A stretch of 64,000 nucleotides of DNA from Engraulis encrasicolus (Eukaryota; Chordata; Actinopteri; Clupeiformes; Engraulidae). Below are positions 62,240 to 64,000 of this stretch, piece by piece. Every line of letters starts with the position of its first letter. Within the stretch, counting starts at the first letter, position 1. A model generated the notes under the pieces. The model was not told the DNA's origin. It searched no databases and saw nothing but the letters and a program-made list of their open reading frames with translations. Both the position numbers and the translations under genes were made by a program. The stretch is taken from contig NC_085869.1 of NCBI RefSeq assembly GCF_034702125.1, forward strand, positions 11,211,150 to 11,275,149, written 5' to 3'.

Positions 62240-62948
62240 ACAAGAGGAAGATGAGAGAATAAGAAAGATTCCCCAGGGGTGTACAAAAAATTACAAAAGA
62301 GAAATAAAATCAGTGTTTGAGTTGAAACTTTGATGTGTGCTTTTGGTGACACTCAATTCTTGCATCAACATGGTGAGCGGCATTTTGGATTTTGTTTTGT
62401 TTTGTTTTAAAGGCCTGTGCCTCCCTCATTGTTTGTAGATCCAGAGTTAGAATGTCACGTCCCTCTACTCTCCCCACCTCCAAACTCGTGCAACCATGAC
62501 GCCTAATTTCATGATCTCTCGCATCACCAGATACACAGCTGCCTCACAGCCCTCTTAGCAAACTTAACACACACACATACAAAAATAATAAAATAAAAGG
62601 GTTTTAGACATTTTGGCTCCAGTCACCAGACACCCTCAGGGCCACTGGAGATGATTTGGAACTGAAGAGCCATCAAATGAAGCTTTTTGGAAAATGCTTT
62701 GCAGATTACACTTCTGGCATAATATGACTGACAGATGAGGTCATGATGTTTTTTTTTTTCCTTTTTCTTTTTTTTTTTATAAAGCTGGCAGCGGCTGTGC
62801 CTTCGGAGTGATTTGTGAGGGATAAAAAAATATGGAGCAATAGGGCCAATTTTGCCATTAGGGAATTTGGAATGAATTTGCTGAAATGTCTTTTGAGCCA
62901 GACACTTAAAAAAAGTAAGCTTATCAGCTTATGTCTGGTGTGTCCATG

Positions 62949-63077
<129 letters not shown>

Positions 63078-63199
63078 TGAGAATGTCCTCTTCCAGCAGT
63101 GTTCTGTAAGTCTGTGTGTATTGCTAGTATACATCAATGTTGAATGTGTTTGTTTGTACATGTTCACCTGCGTGCTTCCAGCATTTTCTCTGTCTTTTG

Positions 63200-64000
63200 T
63201 ATTAACTCATTGGCTGCCAGCCATTTTCATAAAAGAGTACCTCGGAGTGCCAGCCATTTTTCAGCATTTTGGGTGTTTTTTGGAGGCTCACAGAAAATTG
63301 AGTTCTGTGTCTATGTCAACACCATACCTATCAAAACACAGATTAGACGCTCATCTGTCATCAGAAAAAAACGGTGTCTCTCTACCCCTTTCCGTTCTTT
63401 CATAATCATCTGTTGAAATTAAGTGGAATTCGCCAAAATGCTGCTTTCTAGCCAAAAAGCTGAGAAAACGCCATTTGAAGTAGAACTATAACTGCAAACG
63501 TTTTTGCCCGTAATGGCATCGTCCTAACAACTCCAAACCTATCAGCTGCTATTACACAGTCTTCTGTCATCTGTAGCCTGAACAAAAAGATCATTTGTAT
63601 GACCTTTTCAACCTAATATACTGAAATATAACGGGGGGACTCGAAAACAAGGGTGTTTTGGTTTAGTTGCTGGCGCGCAGCATGGATCATGACAGCAGTT
63701 GCCCCTAACTCCGGTAACTCCCTACCTCTCCCTCTCCCTCTCCCTCTCCCTCTCTCTCTCCCCTCGTTGGAGAACGAATCACAGCTGGTTTATTTCCTCC
63801 AGAAATAGTACCGTGTTGTGTCTTGTGGGGAGGGAGGCAGGTAGGCAGGCAGCACCGCTTAGCGTAGCTTACTGCAGCTTCTTTGGCAGAGCGGACAATT
63901 TGCAGATTGATGATTACTGTCATCATGGTTCTGCTATAGTGATCTTGTCATATATTGTTCAATGAATTTTCTTTTGATAAAGTACTGATCACACATCCAA
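63200..64000. other. Repeat-like 3' end of window, no gene seen
   Basis: The words ACTCATTGGCTGCCAGCCAT and GTGCCAGCCATTTTTC near 63205-63265 look like part of an interspersed repeat. A CTCTCC array lies at 63725-63760. Nothing coding is supported. Confidence 0.4.

Overview
This is a window of animal nuclear DNA, almost certainly from a ray-finned (teleost) fish. Genes are split into phase-1 immunoglobulin exons, there are many long (CA/TG)n arrays, and the sequence carries tRNA-derived SINEs, L2-like LINE fragments and a dense load of hAT-type and other short DNA transposons. I cannot name the species. There are no bacterial features, CRISPR arrays or rRNA genes. I rebuilt the genes by hand from splice signals and reading phase; each full model was checked for a coding length divisible by three.

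Layout. (1) 1-4360: the 5' part of a minus-strand, single-Ig membrane protein of the CD2/SLAM/CD48 type; its 3' end was not found. (2) 8042-12186: a complete minus-strand two-Ig gene of the same family (293 aa), with two tandem 24-nt micro-exons in its stalk and an L2-like LINE in one intron. (3) 13088-16293: a 3.2-kb inverted-repeat element holding a 25-bp minisatellite. (4) 16865-25884, plus strand: an unusual gene joining a butyrophilin-like V-set Ig domain, coiled coils and a GIMAP/AIG1-like GTPase domain (709 aa), with no evident signal peptide or membrane segment. (5) 26982-27922: an orphan duplicate of the promoter-proximal and signal-peptide exons of the next gene. (6) 30224-43763, minus strand: a second complete two-Ig gene (320 aa) whose cytoplasmic tail is built from repeated short exon pairs, each adding a tyrosine motif. 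One tail intron contains a 5.9-kb element with about 820-bp inverted repeats, itself inside a TTAA-flanked element. (7) 44-55 kb: gene-poor and rich in repeats, including six copies of one MITE family. (8) 56429-61668, minus strand: the 3' part of an unidentified gene whose last exon encodes a proline/histidine/glutamine/glycine-rich tail ending in a PDZ-ligand-like tripeptide.

How the genes relate. Genes 1, 2 and 6 share strand, phase-1 exon structure and V/C2 motifs, so they look like a locally expanded immune-receptor family. The Ig-GIMAP gene lies between them on the opposite strand. Tandem duplication is visible at gene, promoter, exon and micro-exon level, so this block appears to be evolving by exon shuffling. 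Names are by family resemblance only; no database search was possible.
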